A DNA stretch of 64,000 bases from JAJACP01 sp964350245 (lineage in GTDB: Bacteria; Chlamydiota; Chlamydiia; Chlamydiales; JAAKFR01), in the NCBI GenBank assembly GCA_964350245.1, contig CAYGJC010000002.1, positions 1 to 64,000 on the forward strand. The letters are read 5' to 3'. The translations under genes and the position numbers were made by a program. Below, in pieces: positions 34,122-42,004 of this stretch. How positions within the stretch are numbered: position 1 is the first letter of the stretch; each line of letters begins with the position of its first letter. Under the pieces are notes generated by a model. That model searched no databases, was not told where the DNA came from, and worked only from the letters and a program-made list of their open reading frames with translations.

Positions 34122-34973
34122 ATGGGCAATCAGAAAAAGAAAGAGAGGTCAGACTGGTCTGAGGCTCTTGAAAAAAAACTATTACCACAGGAGCCTTTTG
34201 ACGAGCCGGTCCCCTTGAGCTTAATCATTCCCGTCTATAATTGTTCCGAGGTCATTGGGCAGACCCTTGAGAGTGTATATAGACAAGAGTATGACCCCCT
34301 TGAAGTGATTATTATTGATGCAGGATCGTCCGATCGCACTTTAGAAATTATGAATAGTTACGCCTCGTTAATTTCTCGTATTTACACGGTCCCCAGGTTT
34401 CATATGGCCGATATGATCAATAGAGGCATTTCACTAGCTTCACACTCCTATCTCTCTTTTTTCTTTCCGGGTAGCTACTATCTCTCCGATCTGACGTTTC
34501 GGACATTTGCCCAGGCCGTGCACCAACAGAGTGCTCCCGATGTGCTTTACTGCGGAAGCATTCAGCGTGAGCTCAAGCGCAGTCCCCGTTTGATTCAATA
34601 TCCTTTTGAGATCAAGTATATTAAAAGAGGGCTGCATCCCGCTACGATTCCTGCCTGCTGGTTTCGAAGGGAGATCTTTGAAAAAGTGGGGAAGTTTGAT
34701 CCCCATCTCACATTGCGCCCCGGATTCGAGTTTTTCTGTCGCATCGTGTGTGAAGAGGGAGTCCGGGTGCATCCGATCGATCGTGTTTTTGTCGATTTTG
34801 ACTACGGCCGTTTTTCGTATGGAAAGATTCTCCGCTTCGCTGCGGAGACGTGGGAAGTTTTATCGACCCATTTTGGATTGAGAGTCGCGATTAAATGGTT
34901 TCTGTCCCTCAATCACCTTATTTTGATCAAATGGGTTTGGAAATCGTTCAAAGAAACCTTATTTCAACGGTGA
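34122..34973 (+). CDS. family 2 glycosyltransferase
   Basis: A 283-residue GT-A fold enzyme: PLSLIIPVYNCSEVIGQTLE at residues about 30-49, then VIIIDAGSSDRT with the nucleotide-sugar-binding Asp. Where a DxD motif would be expected the sequence reads FFFPGSYYL, so the metal site is unclear. The C-terminal part has a short hydrophobic stretch (WFLSLNHLILIKWVW). Probably adds a sugar to lipooligosaccharide or another surface glycan. The end overlaps the convergent cytidine deaminase by 15 bases. Confidence 0.82.
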   Translation: MGNQKKKERSDWSEALEKKLLPQEPFDEPVPLSLIIPVYNCSEVIGQTLESVYRQEYDPLEVIIIDAGSSDRTLEIMNSYASLISRIYTVPRFHMADMINRGISLASHSYLSFFFPGSYYLSDLTFRTFAQAVHQQSAPDVLYCGSIQRELKRSPRLIQYPFEIKYIKRGLHPATIPACWFRREIFEKVGKFDPHLTLRPGFEFFCRIVCEEGVRVHPIDRVFVDFDYGRFSYGKILRFAAETWEVLSTHFGLRVAIKWFLSLNHLILIKWVWKSFKETLFQR

Positions 34974-35423
34974 ATCAGCCAAATTATGAGGCCCAAAAGC
35001 ATGGTTGAGTAAAGCCCCCAACGTCGTTTCTTGAGTGATTTCACCCTTTTCGTTTGCCGTCACCACAATGATGTGGGGATTAAACTCATTGAGCACCTGC
35101 CGGCACCCGCCACAGGGAGAGCCGCCATCTTTTGTCACAACAGCAATTGCTATGAACTGACGCTTCCCCTGAGAAACTGCAGAGAAAACCGCTGAGCGCT
35201 CAGCGCAATTGGTCATGCCATAGGAGGCATTTTCCACATTACACCCTTCGATGATGCTCCCTTCTTTGGTTAGAAGCGCTGCACCTACGTCATATTTTGA
35301 ATAGGGGGCATAGGCACGTGTGCGCGCTTCAACTGCGCGTTTAACAAGATTTTCTTTCACATCTGGAGCTAGAGTACCGAATAGCGGGGTTCCAATTAGG
35401 AGAAATAGAAGAATTTTTTCCAT
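34959..35423 (-). CDS. cdd: cytidine deaminase with an N-terminal signal-like segment
   Basis: A 154-residue protein with the zinc-dependent deaminase motifs TNCAERSAVFSA (C-A-E) and PCGGCRQVL (PCxxC), the pattern of tetrameric cytidine deaminase. Ahead of the usual enzyme start is MEKILLFLLIGTPLFGTLA, which reads as a signal peptide or membrane anchor. Cytidine deaminases normally work in the cytoplasm to turn cytidine into uridine. Here export to the periplasm seems possible. Confidence 0.88.
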   Translation of the reverse strand: MEKILLFLLIGTPLFGTLAPDVKENLVKRAVEARTRAYAPYSKYDVGAALLTKEGSIIEGCNVENASYGMTNCAERSAVFSAVSQGKRQFIAIAVVTKDGGSPCGGCRQVLNEFNPHIIVVTANEKGEITQETTLGALLNHAFGPHNLADSPLK

Positions 35424-35454
35424 AGATTTAAGCCTTGAATATTTAAAACAAAGC

Positions 35455-35481
35455 AGCTTTTTTACCTAAAAAAAGCTTTTT
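35455..35481. other. AT-rich hairpin in the cdd/pgsA intergenic region
   Basis: AGCTTTTTT (35455-35463) and AAAAAAGCT (35469-35477) form a 9-base stem with a 5-base loop, followed by TTTT. No gene ends here on the plus strand, so it is not an obvious terminator; it lies in the possible leader of cdd. The rest of 35424-35579 holds no gene. Confidence 0.4.
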
Positions 35482-35579
35482 AAGTCCACTGCAGCCTTAG
35501 TTAAGGGCGAGCAGGTGGGGGCTGTGTTGAAAAAAGGAGCAAAAAGTTTAAGAGGCGTCCCTTTTCAATATTCTCACAG

Positions 35580-36245
35580 TTGATTAATAATAGGAGGCCC
35601 ATTAGCCTGGTTGAAAGAATCAGCCAGCACTGTAAGCCGCGCGTGAGTATTGCAAACTACCTAACCTTTTTTCGTATCTTTATTACACCCATCTTCATGT
35701 TTCTCTATTTGGAACATGAATTTCTAGGGATTAGCTTGGTAGTTCTGCCCTACCTTCTTCTCTCGTTACTCATTATTTCCGAACTCTCCGACGCATTCGA
35801 TGGTTTTCTGGCTCGTAAGTTTCATCAAGTGACCGATTTGGGCAAGCTCCTCGACCCGATGGCAGATAGCATCTATCGCATTTCTGTGTTTCTTACCTTT
35901 ACCCAGCCGCCTGTGAGTCTTCCTTTGCTAATCGTCTTCATCTTCCTATATCGCGACTCGGTGATTAGCACACTACGCACCATCTGCGCACTCCGAGGGT
36001 TTGCTTTAGCTGCACGTGCTACGGGAAAAATTAAAGCCATTATCCAAGCGGGAAGCGCTTTTTTGGTCGTGATCATGATGATTCCCTACTCAATGGGGGC
36101 GCTATCACACTATACGTTGCGTCTCACCGCCGGAATCGCCGTTTCCATTGCGGCTCTCTATGCTCTGTTCTCAGGAATCGAATACATTTGGGCAAACCGT
36201 GACTATGTGATTCGTCTTCTCGTGGATAAAGGGAGCAAGGAATGA
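35580..36245 (+). CDS. pgsA: CDP-alcohol phosphatidyltransferase (phosphatidylglycerophosphate synthase)
   Basis: Up to 221 residues with about four to six hydrophobic segments. The signature DAFDGFLARKFHQ...DLGKLLDPMADS gives DG(x)2AR(x)8-9G(x)3D(x)3D. It makes phosphatidylglycerophosphate from CDP-diacylglycerol. There is no ATG near the conserved start IANYLTFFRI: the frame opens at TTG 35580, but AGGAGG at 35592-35597 would best serve CTG 35607 (9-base spacing). The 5' boundary is therefore uncertain. The stop overlaps the start of the PfkB kinase (ATGA). Confidence 0.88.
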   Translation: MINNRRPISLVERISQHCKPRVSIANYLTFFRIFITPIFMFLYLEHEFLGISLVVLPYLLLSLLIISELSDAFDGFLARKFHQVTDLGKLLDPMADSIYRISVFLTFTQPPVSLPLLIVFIFLYRDSVISTLRTICALRGFALAARATGKIKAIIQAGSAFLVVIMMIPYSMGALSHYTLRLTAGIAVSIAALYALFSGIEYIWANRDYVIRLLVDKGSKE

Positions 36246-37216
36246 ATTACGAGATCATTGGTGTAGGAGGGCCCCTTCTCGATCAATTGATCCAGGTTTC
36301 TGAAGACTATTTAGCCACTATCCCCGGAAAAAAAGGGGGAATGGAGCCGGTCTCTTTCGAACAGCTGGAAGCCATAGTTGCTGGAAGTGGATCAGAGTCG
36401 ATTTTTGTACCGGGAGGGTGTGCACGTAACACATTGCATGGACTCACTCGGTTTGGTGAAAAGTGTGCACTGATGGGCATGGTGGGCAATGATCAGCGCG
36501 GGCTTCTCTATCGAAAACTTCTTGAAGAGCAAGGAATTGAGTCACTTTTAATAGAAAGTGACACACCCACAGCCATTGTTTTGTCTCTCGTGACGCCTGA
36601 TGGGGAGCGGACCATGCGTACTTTTCAAGGAGCTACGGTCGAAATTCGCGGTCATCATCTTGATCCTGATCACTTTCGTGGGGCTAAACTTGTCTACTTG
36701 GATGGCTACACCCTCTTTAATGAAGATCTGACTGAAACAGCGATGCAGCTTGCCAAGGAAGCGGGTGCTAAGGTTGCCTTTGATCTGGCAAGTTTTGAGA
36801 TTGCCGAGCGCTTCAATACACATATTTTTCACCTCCTTGAGCAGTATGTGGACATTATCTTTTGTAACGAAGAAGAGGCACGGACGCTTTTTCGTCAGGA
36901 AGGAGAAGAGGCCTGTTTGTCTTTGGCCAAGCTCTGCTCTGTAGGCGTGGTGTTGATGGGGTCAAAAGGATGTTGGGTCGCGCAAAAGAAGGAAAAGTGG
37001 CACTGTCCCGCCTATCCGGTTGAACCGCTCGATACAACAGGAGCTGGTGATCTTTTTGCCAGCGGATTTTTACACGGCTACATGCGCCACTATCCTCTAG
37101 ATATTTGCGCGCATTACGGAGCGATTGCCGGAAGGGCTGTTGTCCAGGTAATGGGACCCGTTATTCCTCATGAACATTGGGAAGAGATCTACGAAAAACT
37201 CAAGCACGAGTTATAG
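36242..37216 (+). CDS. PfkB-family carbohydrate/nucleoside kinase
   Basis: A 324-residue ribokinase-fold kinase. Signature 1 is in the region VPGGCARNTLHGLTRFGE and signature 2, with the catalytic Asp, is DTTGAGDLFASGFL at about residue 263. The N-terminal GVGGPLLDQL and the adenosine kinase-like spacing suggest adenosine/ribokinase branch, but substrate is not determined. It is translationally coupled to pgsA and overlaps the end of glgA by 28 bases. Confidence 0.88.
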   Translation: MNYEIIGVGGPLLDQLIQVSEDYLATIPGKKGGMEPVSFEQLEAIVAGSGSESIFVPGGCARNTLHGLTRFGEKCALMGMVGNDQRGLLYRKLLEEQGIESLLIESDTPTAIVLSLVTPDGERTMRTFQGATVEIRGHHLDPDHFRGAKLVYLDGYTLFNEDLTETAMQLAKEAGAKVAFDLASFEIAERFNTHIFHLLEQYVDIIFCNEEEARTLFRQEGEEACLSLAKLCSVGVVLMGSKGCWVAQKKEKWHCPAYPVEPLDTTGAGDLFASGFLHGYMRHYPLDICAHYGAIAGRAVVQVMGPVIPHEHWEEIYEKLKHEL

Positions 37217-38514
37217 ATCTTCAGGTAGTTTTCAGCCGGTTTGTTCCAGCTGTGATCCTCACGCATCCCGTTTTCTTGCATTGATTTCCAAGTCGGGCTA
37301 TCCCACAGAGTAAATGCACGCTCCAGGGTCTTGCAAATCGCCTCTTTAGTTGGAGGAGCAAACGTGAATCCGTTTTTTCCTTCAAAAACGGTATCAACTA
37401 GTCCGCCCGTCTCGCGCACAAGAGGAAGGGTTCCGTAGCGCATGGCAATGAGTTGAGTCAGCCCACACGGCTCAAAAAGGGAGGGGACCAAGAGAAGATC
37501 ACTCCCCCCATAAACTAGATGAGAGAGTTCTTCGTTGTAGGTAAGCTCTAGATGTCCCTGGCGCGATCCGCTAAGTTGCCATTTCAAGCGTTCAAATTCT
37601 GACTGAGTAGCCTCATCAAAGGCCGAGCCGAGCAGAACAGCCTGCCCCCCCAGCTCCAAAGTGTGTTGCAGCGCAGCTTTAATCAGTTCAGGCCCCTTTT
37701 GTGGAACCAGACGTGTAACAGCCCCTACAAGTGGGCCCTCATTTTGTTCCAAACCAAGACGCTTGCGGAGCTCCTCTTTAACTTTCTTTTTTCCGAGCAG
37801 ATTTTCTGCAGAGAAATGGGTAGGCAGGAGAGGGTCGTGGACCGGGTCCCAATAACTTGCATCCAATCCATTTAAGACCCCTGAAAACTTGTTTTGATAT
37901 TTTTTCAGTGTAGACCGGAGTGTCCCGCCCATTTCCGTTCCAAGAATTTCTTTTGCATAATTAGGGGAGACGGTCGTCACCTGATCGGCATAGATAATGC
38001 CCGCTTTCATCAGATTATAACGGCCTTTTTCTTCAATCGAATCGCTTTTCCATCCGATGTGGTCCAATATGGAGCCGGCGCACTCTCCTTGATACGCTAA
38101 ATTGTGAATCGTAAACACACACTGCGCATTGAGCTCACTAAAACGTTCCTTCAACAAAGGAGCTCCTACCGCCGTGTGCCAATCGTGTAGATGAACCACA
38201 TCCGGCCGTCGTCCATTTTCTTGTAGATACTCAAGAGCAGCTAAACAAAAAGAGGTAAAGCGCAAGGCGTCATCCTCACAGCCATAGACTACACCCCGCT
38301 CAAAAAAATCTTCGACAGCTATCAAAGTCACCGGAATTCCATCGACCTGGCCTTCCGAGATTCCGTTCCTGTCCAAACAATCATACTCAGGTATAATCAC
38401 CTCAACTCGGTGTCCTTTAGCCAGCAAAGCGCGAGAAAGTCCATGCAAAACATCTCCCAATCCCCCCACTTTCGCCACCGGTGCCAACTCAGCCGCAATA
38501 TGCACAATCTCCAT
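37189..38514 (-). CDS. glgA: glycogen synthase (GT5)
   Basis: From ATG 38514 a 441-residue protein (ATG 38523 is an alternative; GTAGG lies before both). It begins EIVHIAAELAPVAKVGGLGD with the ADP-glucose-binding KxGGL, and the C-terminal catalytic Glu region is VPSLFEPCGLTQLIAMRYG. It extends alpha-1,4 glucan chains. Slightly shorter than the 477-residue E. coli enzyme. glgA next to pgsA matches the Chlamydia order. Confidence 0.95.
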   Translation of the reverse strand: MEIVHIAAELAPVAKVGGLGDVLHGLSRALLAKGHRVEVIIPEYDCLDRNGISEGQVDGIPVTLIAVEDFFERGVVYGCEDDALRFTSFCLAALEYLQENGRRPDVVHLHDWHTAVGAPLLKERFSELNAQCVFTIHNLAYQGECAGSILDHIGWKSDSIEEKGRYNLMKAGIIYADQVTTVSPNYAKEILGTEMGGTLRSTLKKYQNKFSGVLNGLDASYWDPVHDPLLPTHFSAENLLGKKKVKEELRKRLGLEQNEGPLVGAVTRLVPQKGPELIKAALQHTLELGGQAVLLGSAFDEATQSEFERLKWQLSGSRQGHLELTYNEELSHLVYGGSDLLLVPSLFEPCGLTQLIAMRYGTLPLVRETGGLVDTVFEGKNGFTFAPPTKEAICKTLERAFTLWDSPTWKSMQENGMREDHSWNKPAENYLKIYNSCLSFS

Positions 38515-38580
38515 TCCGCGCATCCTACTAAATCGTTGATAGAAAATCAAAGCCTCTGTAAGATGGCCCTTCTTCGTCGT

Positions 38581-38652
38581 TGGGGTGTAGCCAAGCGGTA
38601 AGGCAGCGGTTTTTGGTACCGTGTATCGGAGGTTCGAATCCTTCCACCCCAG
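38581..38652 (+). tRNA. tRNA-Gln (anticodon TTG)
   Basis: A 72-base cloverleaf: acceptor TGGGGTG pairs with CACCCCA and discriminator G; D arm around AGCCAAGCGGTAAGGC; anticodon stem CGGT/ACCG with loop TTTTGGT giving anticodon TTG; T arm GGAGGTTCGAATCCTTC. The 3' CCA is not encoded. It closely resembles bacterial tRNA-Gln. In chlamydiae this tRNA is usually charged indirectly through Glu-tRNA-Gln amidation. Confidence 0.95.
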
Positions 38653-38732
38653 TTAGTCGATCTCCATGATCGACCCACACGCACAAAAAATCAGGCATTT
38701 AACTAATCTCTGGGTGCAATATCAAGCCTTCT

Positions 38733-39668
38733 ATGGATCAATTTATTCTTTTTTCAGGGACGTCTCACCCGCAATTCGCCGCCGAACTCGCTACATATCT
38801 GGGCGCTCGACTCGGAGAAGTTGATTTTCAACCTTTTCCCGATGGCGAAATCTATGTCCAAATCCAAGATAATGTCCGTGGAAGAGATGTCTTTGTTGTC
38901 CAATCTGTCGCCCGCGAGCCCAATCACTACTTGATGGAACTGCTGATCATGATCGATGCTCTCAAACGGGCCTCGGCAAGGAATATCGTTGCCGTCATTC
39001 CCTACTTTGGCTACGCGCGTCAAGACCGCAAAGATAAACCGCGTGTCCCTATCACTGCAAAACTCGTCGCGGATTTGCTGGCGACAGCAGGAGCGACGCG
39101 CGTGCTCACCATGGATCTTCATGCCGGGCAAATCCAAGGCTTTTTTGATGTGCCGGTCGATAATCTCTATGCGCGTCCTATGTTGGCTGACGCAATGATG
39201 AAAGAAAACGTGAAAGACTTGGTGGTCATGGCTCCCGATCTGGGCGCCATTAAGATTGCCCGGGCCTACTCTAACCACCTGAAAGCAGAATTTGCCGTGA
39301 TGGATAAAAGGCGACTGAGTACTGAAGAGGTTTCCATTTCAGCCATTATCGGTGATGTGAAAGGGCGGGATGTTTTGCTTGTCGATGATATGTGCTCGAC
39401 CGGCGGCACGTTGATGCGCGCTGCCGAGGCGTGCAAAGAGGCGGGAGCTAAAAGAATTTTTGCCGCTTTTACCCATGGGCTTCTTGTTGGAGATGCAGTG
39501 GAAAAAATGGGAAACAGCGCGATTGAAAAAATCTTTACTAGCAACTCTGTTCCCCTTTTAGAACACCATCGCAACAAAAAAATTGAAGTGGTTTCAGTAG
39601 CGGGCCTGTTCGGTGAGGCGATCCGTTGCATCATTTCTGCTGAATCGATCTCTTCGATCTTTAACTGA
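38733..39668 (+). CDS. prs: ribose-phosphate pyrophosphokinase
   Basis: A 311-residue PRPP synthetase. It shows FPDGEIYVQI near residue 37, the ATP/flexible-loop region GYARQDRKDKPR near 97, and the PRPP-binding signature DVLLVDDMCSTGGTL near 213. It makes PRPP from ribose 5-phosphate and ATP for nucleotide synthesis. C. trachomatis, to my knowledge, lacks de novo purine synthesis, and presence of prs points to wider nucleotide capacity or salvage here. rplY follows after 67 bases, a common prs-ctc arrangement. Confidence 0.95.
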   Translation: MDQFILFSGTSHPQFAAELATYLGARLGEVDFQPFPDGEIYVQIQDNVRGRDVFVVQSVAREPNHYLMELLIMIDALKRASARNIVAVIPYFGYARQDRKDKPRVPITAKLVADLLATAGATRVLTMDLHAGQIQGFFDVPVDNLYARPMLADAMMKENVKDLVVMAPDLGAIKIARAYSNHLKAEFAVMDKRRLSTEEVSISAIIGDVKGRDVLLVDDMCSTGGTLMRAAEACKEAGAKRIFAAFTHGLLVGDAVEKMGNSAIEKIFTSNSVPLLEHHRNKKIEVVSVAGLFGEAIRCIISAESISSIFN

Positions 39669-39681
39669 TCTGAAGTTCAGG

Positions 39682-39710
39682 TTTAACTAAAATCGCTCTT
39701 TTTCTATAAT
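39682..39710 (+). promoter_or_regulatory. promoter of the rplY-pth-rpsF-rpsR-rplI-ispE operon
   Basis: A perfect TATAAT (39705-39710) 25 bases before the rplY ATG; TTTAAC at 39682-39687 is a weak -35 at 17-base spacing. Confidence 0.5.
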
Positions 39711-39713
39711 CGC

Positions 39714-39729
39714 CTCCTTTACTGAGGAG
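39714..39729 (+). promoter_or_regulatory. rplY: small hairpin over the rplY ribosome binding site
   Basis: CTCCT (39714-39718) and AGGAG (39725-39729) can pair with a 6-base loop; the second arm is the Shine-Dalgarno sequence of rplY, 6 bases before its ATG. It could hide the ribosome binding site. Confidence 0.35.
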
Positions 39730-39735
39730 ATATCC

Positions 39736-40293
39736 ATGGAACTGAGTTTAACCAAGCGCACAGCTAGAAAAAAATCCGAGACAAACAAGATCCGCAGAGA
39801 GGGGAATATTCCGGCTGTCCTCTACTCAAAAGGAAAGAAAGGGGAAGATGTTGTTGTCGACGGAAATGCCTTTAAGAAACTTCTAAACAAAATCGAGTCC
39901 GGAACACTCTCTTCAAAAGTGTTCACTTTGCATGTGGACGGGAAGCCAGTTAAGGCGATTATCAAAGATATCCACTATCATGTCACCACCTATGAGCCAC
40001 TCCATATCGATTTTACTGAGCTGCATGAAGACTCTCTTGTGACTCTCAATATTCCTGTGACCTTGACAGGAGTGATCGAGTGTGCAGGGGTGAAGTTGGG
40101 TGGTGTGCTACGCCAGGTCATTCGCTATGTGAAAGTGCGCTGTTTACCTAAAGATATTCCCGACCAATTCGATCTCGATGTGAGACATTTGCTCACAGGT
40201 CAATCTGTACGCCTAAATAAACTCAGTATTCCAAGCTCGGTTGAGCCTGTGATTAACTTGAATGAAGTGGCTGCTGTTGTCGGCAAAAGATAA
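39736..40293 (+). CDS. rplY: 50S ribosomal protein L25/general stress protein Ctc
   Basis: A 185-residue protein of the long TL5/Ctc type: N-terminal 5S rRNA-binding domain (RREGNIPAVLYSKGKKGEDV) and a C-terminal beta domain (VLRQVIRYVKVRCLPKDIPDQ in two parts). It binds 5S rRNA in the large subunit. Its TAA overlaps the pth ATG by one base (TAATG). Confidence 0.94.
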   Translation: MELSLTKRTARKKSETNKIRREGNIPAVLYSKGKKGEDVVVDGNAFKKLLNKIESGTLSSKVFTLHVDGKPVKAIIKDIHYHVTTYEPLHIDFTELHEDSLVTLNIPVTLTGVIECAGVKLGGVLRQVIRYVKVRCLPKDIPDQFDLDVRHLLTGQSVRLNKLSIPSSVEPVINLNEVAAVVGKR

Positions 40294-40892
40294 TGTCTGA
40301 TTCAGACTTTTTGATCGTGGGTTTGGGAAACCCCGGGACACGGTACGAAAAAACCCGCCACAACCTTGGTTTTATGGTGGTTAAGGCCCTCGCTAAAAAG
40401 GAGGGACTCTCCTTTAAAAGAGAGTGGCGACTGAAGGGAAAGGTAGCAAGCGGGATCGTACACGAGAAAAAGGTTTATATATTAATGCCTTCCACTTACA
40501 TGAATTTGAGTGGAACGGCGGTATGTAAGTGTCTCAACTACTACCACATTCCCATAGACAATGTTCTGGTGATCACAGACGATGTCTATCTAAAACTGGG
40601 TAGCATGCGGATCCGGCCAAAGGGAAGTGCCGGTGGGCACAACGGTTTGAAGAGTGTTGAGCAGCACCTACAGACACAAAACTATCCTCGCCTGCGTATG
40701 GGGGTGGGGGGAGAGTCGCTTTCAGAGAGAGCTTTGGAAGCGTTTGTCCTGGAAAATTTCAGCTCCGCTGAACAGAAGGAGTTGCCGGCAGCGATAGAGG
40801 CTGGCGTTTCTGTTACAACGTGTTGGCTGACCCAAGGAACAGAACCTGCAGCGCAGCTAGCAGGGCAACTGACTAAAGGAACTAGTCTATGA
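40293..40892 (+). CDS. pth: peptidyl-tRNA hydrolase
   Basis: A 199-residue protein with IVGLGNPGTRYEKTRHNLGF (catalytic His in RHNLGF), MPSTYMNLSG and GSAGGHNGLKSVEQHL, the three Pth signatures. It frees tRNA from peptides dropped by the ribosome. Coupled to rplY upstream and to rpsF downstream (ATGA overlap). Confidence 0.96.
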   Translation: MSDSDFLIVGLGNPGTRYEKTRHNLGFMVVKALAKKEGLSFKREWRLKGKVASGIVHEKKVYILMPSTYMNLSGTAVCKCLNYYHIPIDNVLVITDDVYLKLGSMRIRPKGSAGGHNGLKSVEQHLQTQNYPRLRMGVGGESLSERALEAFVLENFSSAEQKELPAAIEAGVSVTTCWLTQGTEPAAQLAGQLTKGTSL

Positions 40893-41224
40893 AAGAAAAA
40901 AACCAATTGTATGAGGGAATGTACATCCTCAATGCAACATTAAGCGAAGATGCCCGTTCAAAGGCGTTGGAGCGGATTACTTCAGAGATTACCAGTCGCG
41001 GAGGCGAGGTTCACAAGGTGCACGATCAAGGGCGTAAAAAACTCGCCTATGAGATTCGTGGCTCAAGAGAGGGATACTACTTCCTTCTTTACTTCACAGC
41101 TCCTACCTCTAAGTTGGGTGAGCTTTGGAAAGAGTACCACCTCAATGAGGACCTCCTGCGGTTTTTAACTCTAAAGACCGACGCAGTGAGAGAATCACTC
41201 GAATTTAAAAAATTACCCGAATAA
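40889..41224 (+). CDS. rpsF: 30S ribosomal protein S6
   Basis: A 111-residue protein beginning YEGMYILNATLSEDARSK, with KLAYEIRGSREGYYFLLYF and ending in the R-x-L-T-LK block (LLRFLTLKTDAV). It pairs with S18 on the platform of the small subunit. ATG overlaps the pth stop; rpsR follows after 10 bases. Confidence 0.96.
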   Translation: MKEKNQLYEGMYILNATLSEDARSKALERITSEITSRGGEVHKVHDQGRKKLAYEIRGSREGYYFLLYFTAPTSKLGELWKEYHLNEDLLRFLTLKTDAVRESLEFKKLPE

Positions 41225-41234
41225 GGAGAAAACA

Positions 41235-41480
41235 ATGTCGTCAGACTTTTCTGAGTCTCGTAGAAGACGCTCTTCATCGAAGAAGTGTCCGTTCACGGCG
41301 GCAGGGTGGAAGGAGATCGATTATAAAGACGTCGATACCCTCAGACGGTTTATTACCGACCGAGGCAAGATCCTTCCCCGTCGCATCACAGGTGTCTCTG
41401 CACACTACCAAAGGCTACTTAACACAGCGATCAAGCGTGCGCGTTCGATCGGCTTACTACCCTTTGTTGCGGAGGATTAA
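41235..41480 (+). CDS. rpsR: 30S ribosomal protein S18
   Basis: An 81-residue protein with IDYKDVDTLRRFITDRGKIL and ARSIGLLPF near the end, the S18 core. RRITGVSAHYQR binds 16S rRNA next to S6. AAGGAG lies 7 bases before the ATG. Confidence 0.97.
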   Translation: MSSDFSESRRRRSSSKKCPFTAAGWKEIDYKDVDTLRRFITDRGKILPRRITGVSAHYQRLLNTAIKRARSIGLLPFVAED

Positions 41481-41482
41481 TC

Positions 41483-42004
41483 ATGAAACAACAACTACTC
41501 CTACTTGAAGATGTAGACGGTCTAGGTAGAGCAGGCGAACTGGTCACTGCAAAGCCTGGCTTTATTCGGAACTACCTTCTCCCTCAGAAGAAAGGGCTGA
41601 TTGCCGATAAGCAAACCCTGAAGATGCAAGCTCGCTTGCAAGAAGAGCGTGAAAAGCGTGCTGCTGTAGACCGCAAGGCTTCAGAAGAGCTGGCTGCTAA
41701 GTTTGCAGAGCTTGTGCTTTCGACAGAGGTAAAAATTGATCCGGATGGCAAGATGTACGGATCAGTGACCACCCTTGAAATTGCCAACTTATTGCAAGAG
41801 AAAGGGTATGAAGTGGAACGTAAGCAAGTGATGCTGGCGCACCCGATTAAAAATCTGGGCACGCATTCTATTCAGTTGAGATTGAAAGAGAATGTTCCTG
41901 CTTCTTTCACCTTGGAAGTCACCCCTGAAGGGGGCCCGCTCCCTGTTAAAGAAAAAGAAGAAGAGCTAGAGGCGGCTGTTGCCGAAGAAGAGACTGCCCA
42001 GTAG
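41483..42004 (+). CDS. rplI: 50S ribosomal protein L9
   Basis: A 173-residue protein starting MKQQLLLLEDVDGLGRAGEL, with GFIRNYLLPQKKG (L9 signature), a central helix (KTLKMQARLQEEREKRAA region) and a C-terminal domain (GKMYGSVTTLEIANLL). An acidic tail of about 20 residues (KEKEEELEAAVAEEETAQ) follows. ispE starts inside this tail in another frame. Confidence 0.96.
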   Translation: MKQQLLLLEDVDGLGRAGELVTAKPGFIRNYLLPQKKGLIADKQTLKMQARLQEEREKRAAVDRKASEELAAKFAELVLSTEVKIDPDGKMYGSVTTLEIANLLQEKGYEVERKQVMLAHPIKNLGTHSIQLRLKENVPASFTLEVTPEGGPLPVKEKEEELEAAVAEEETAQ

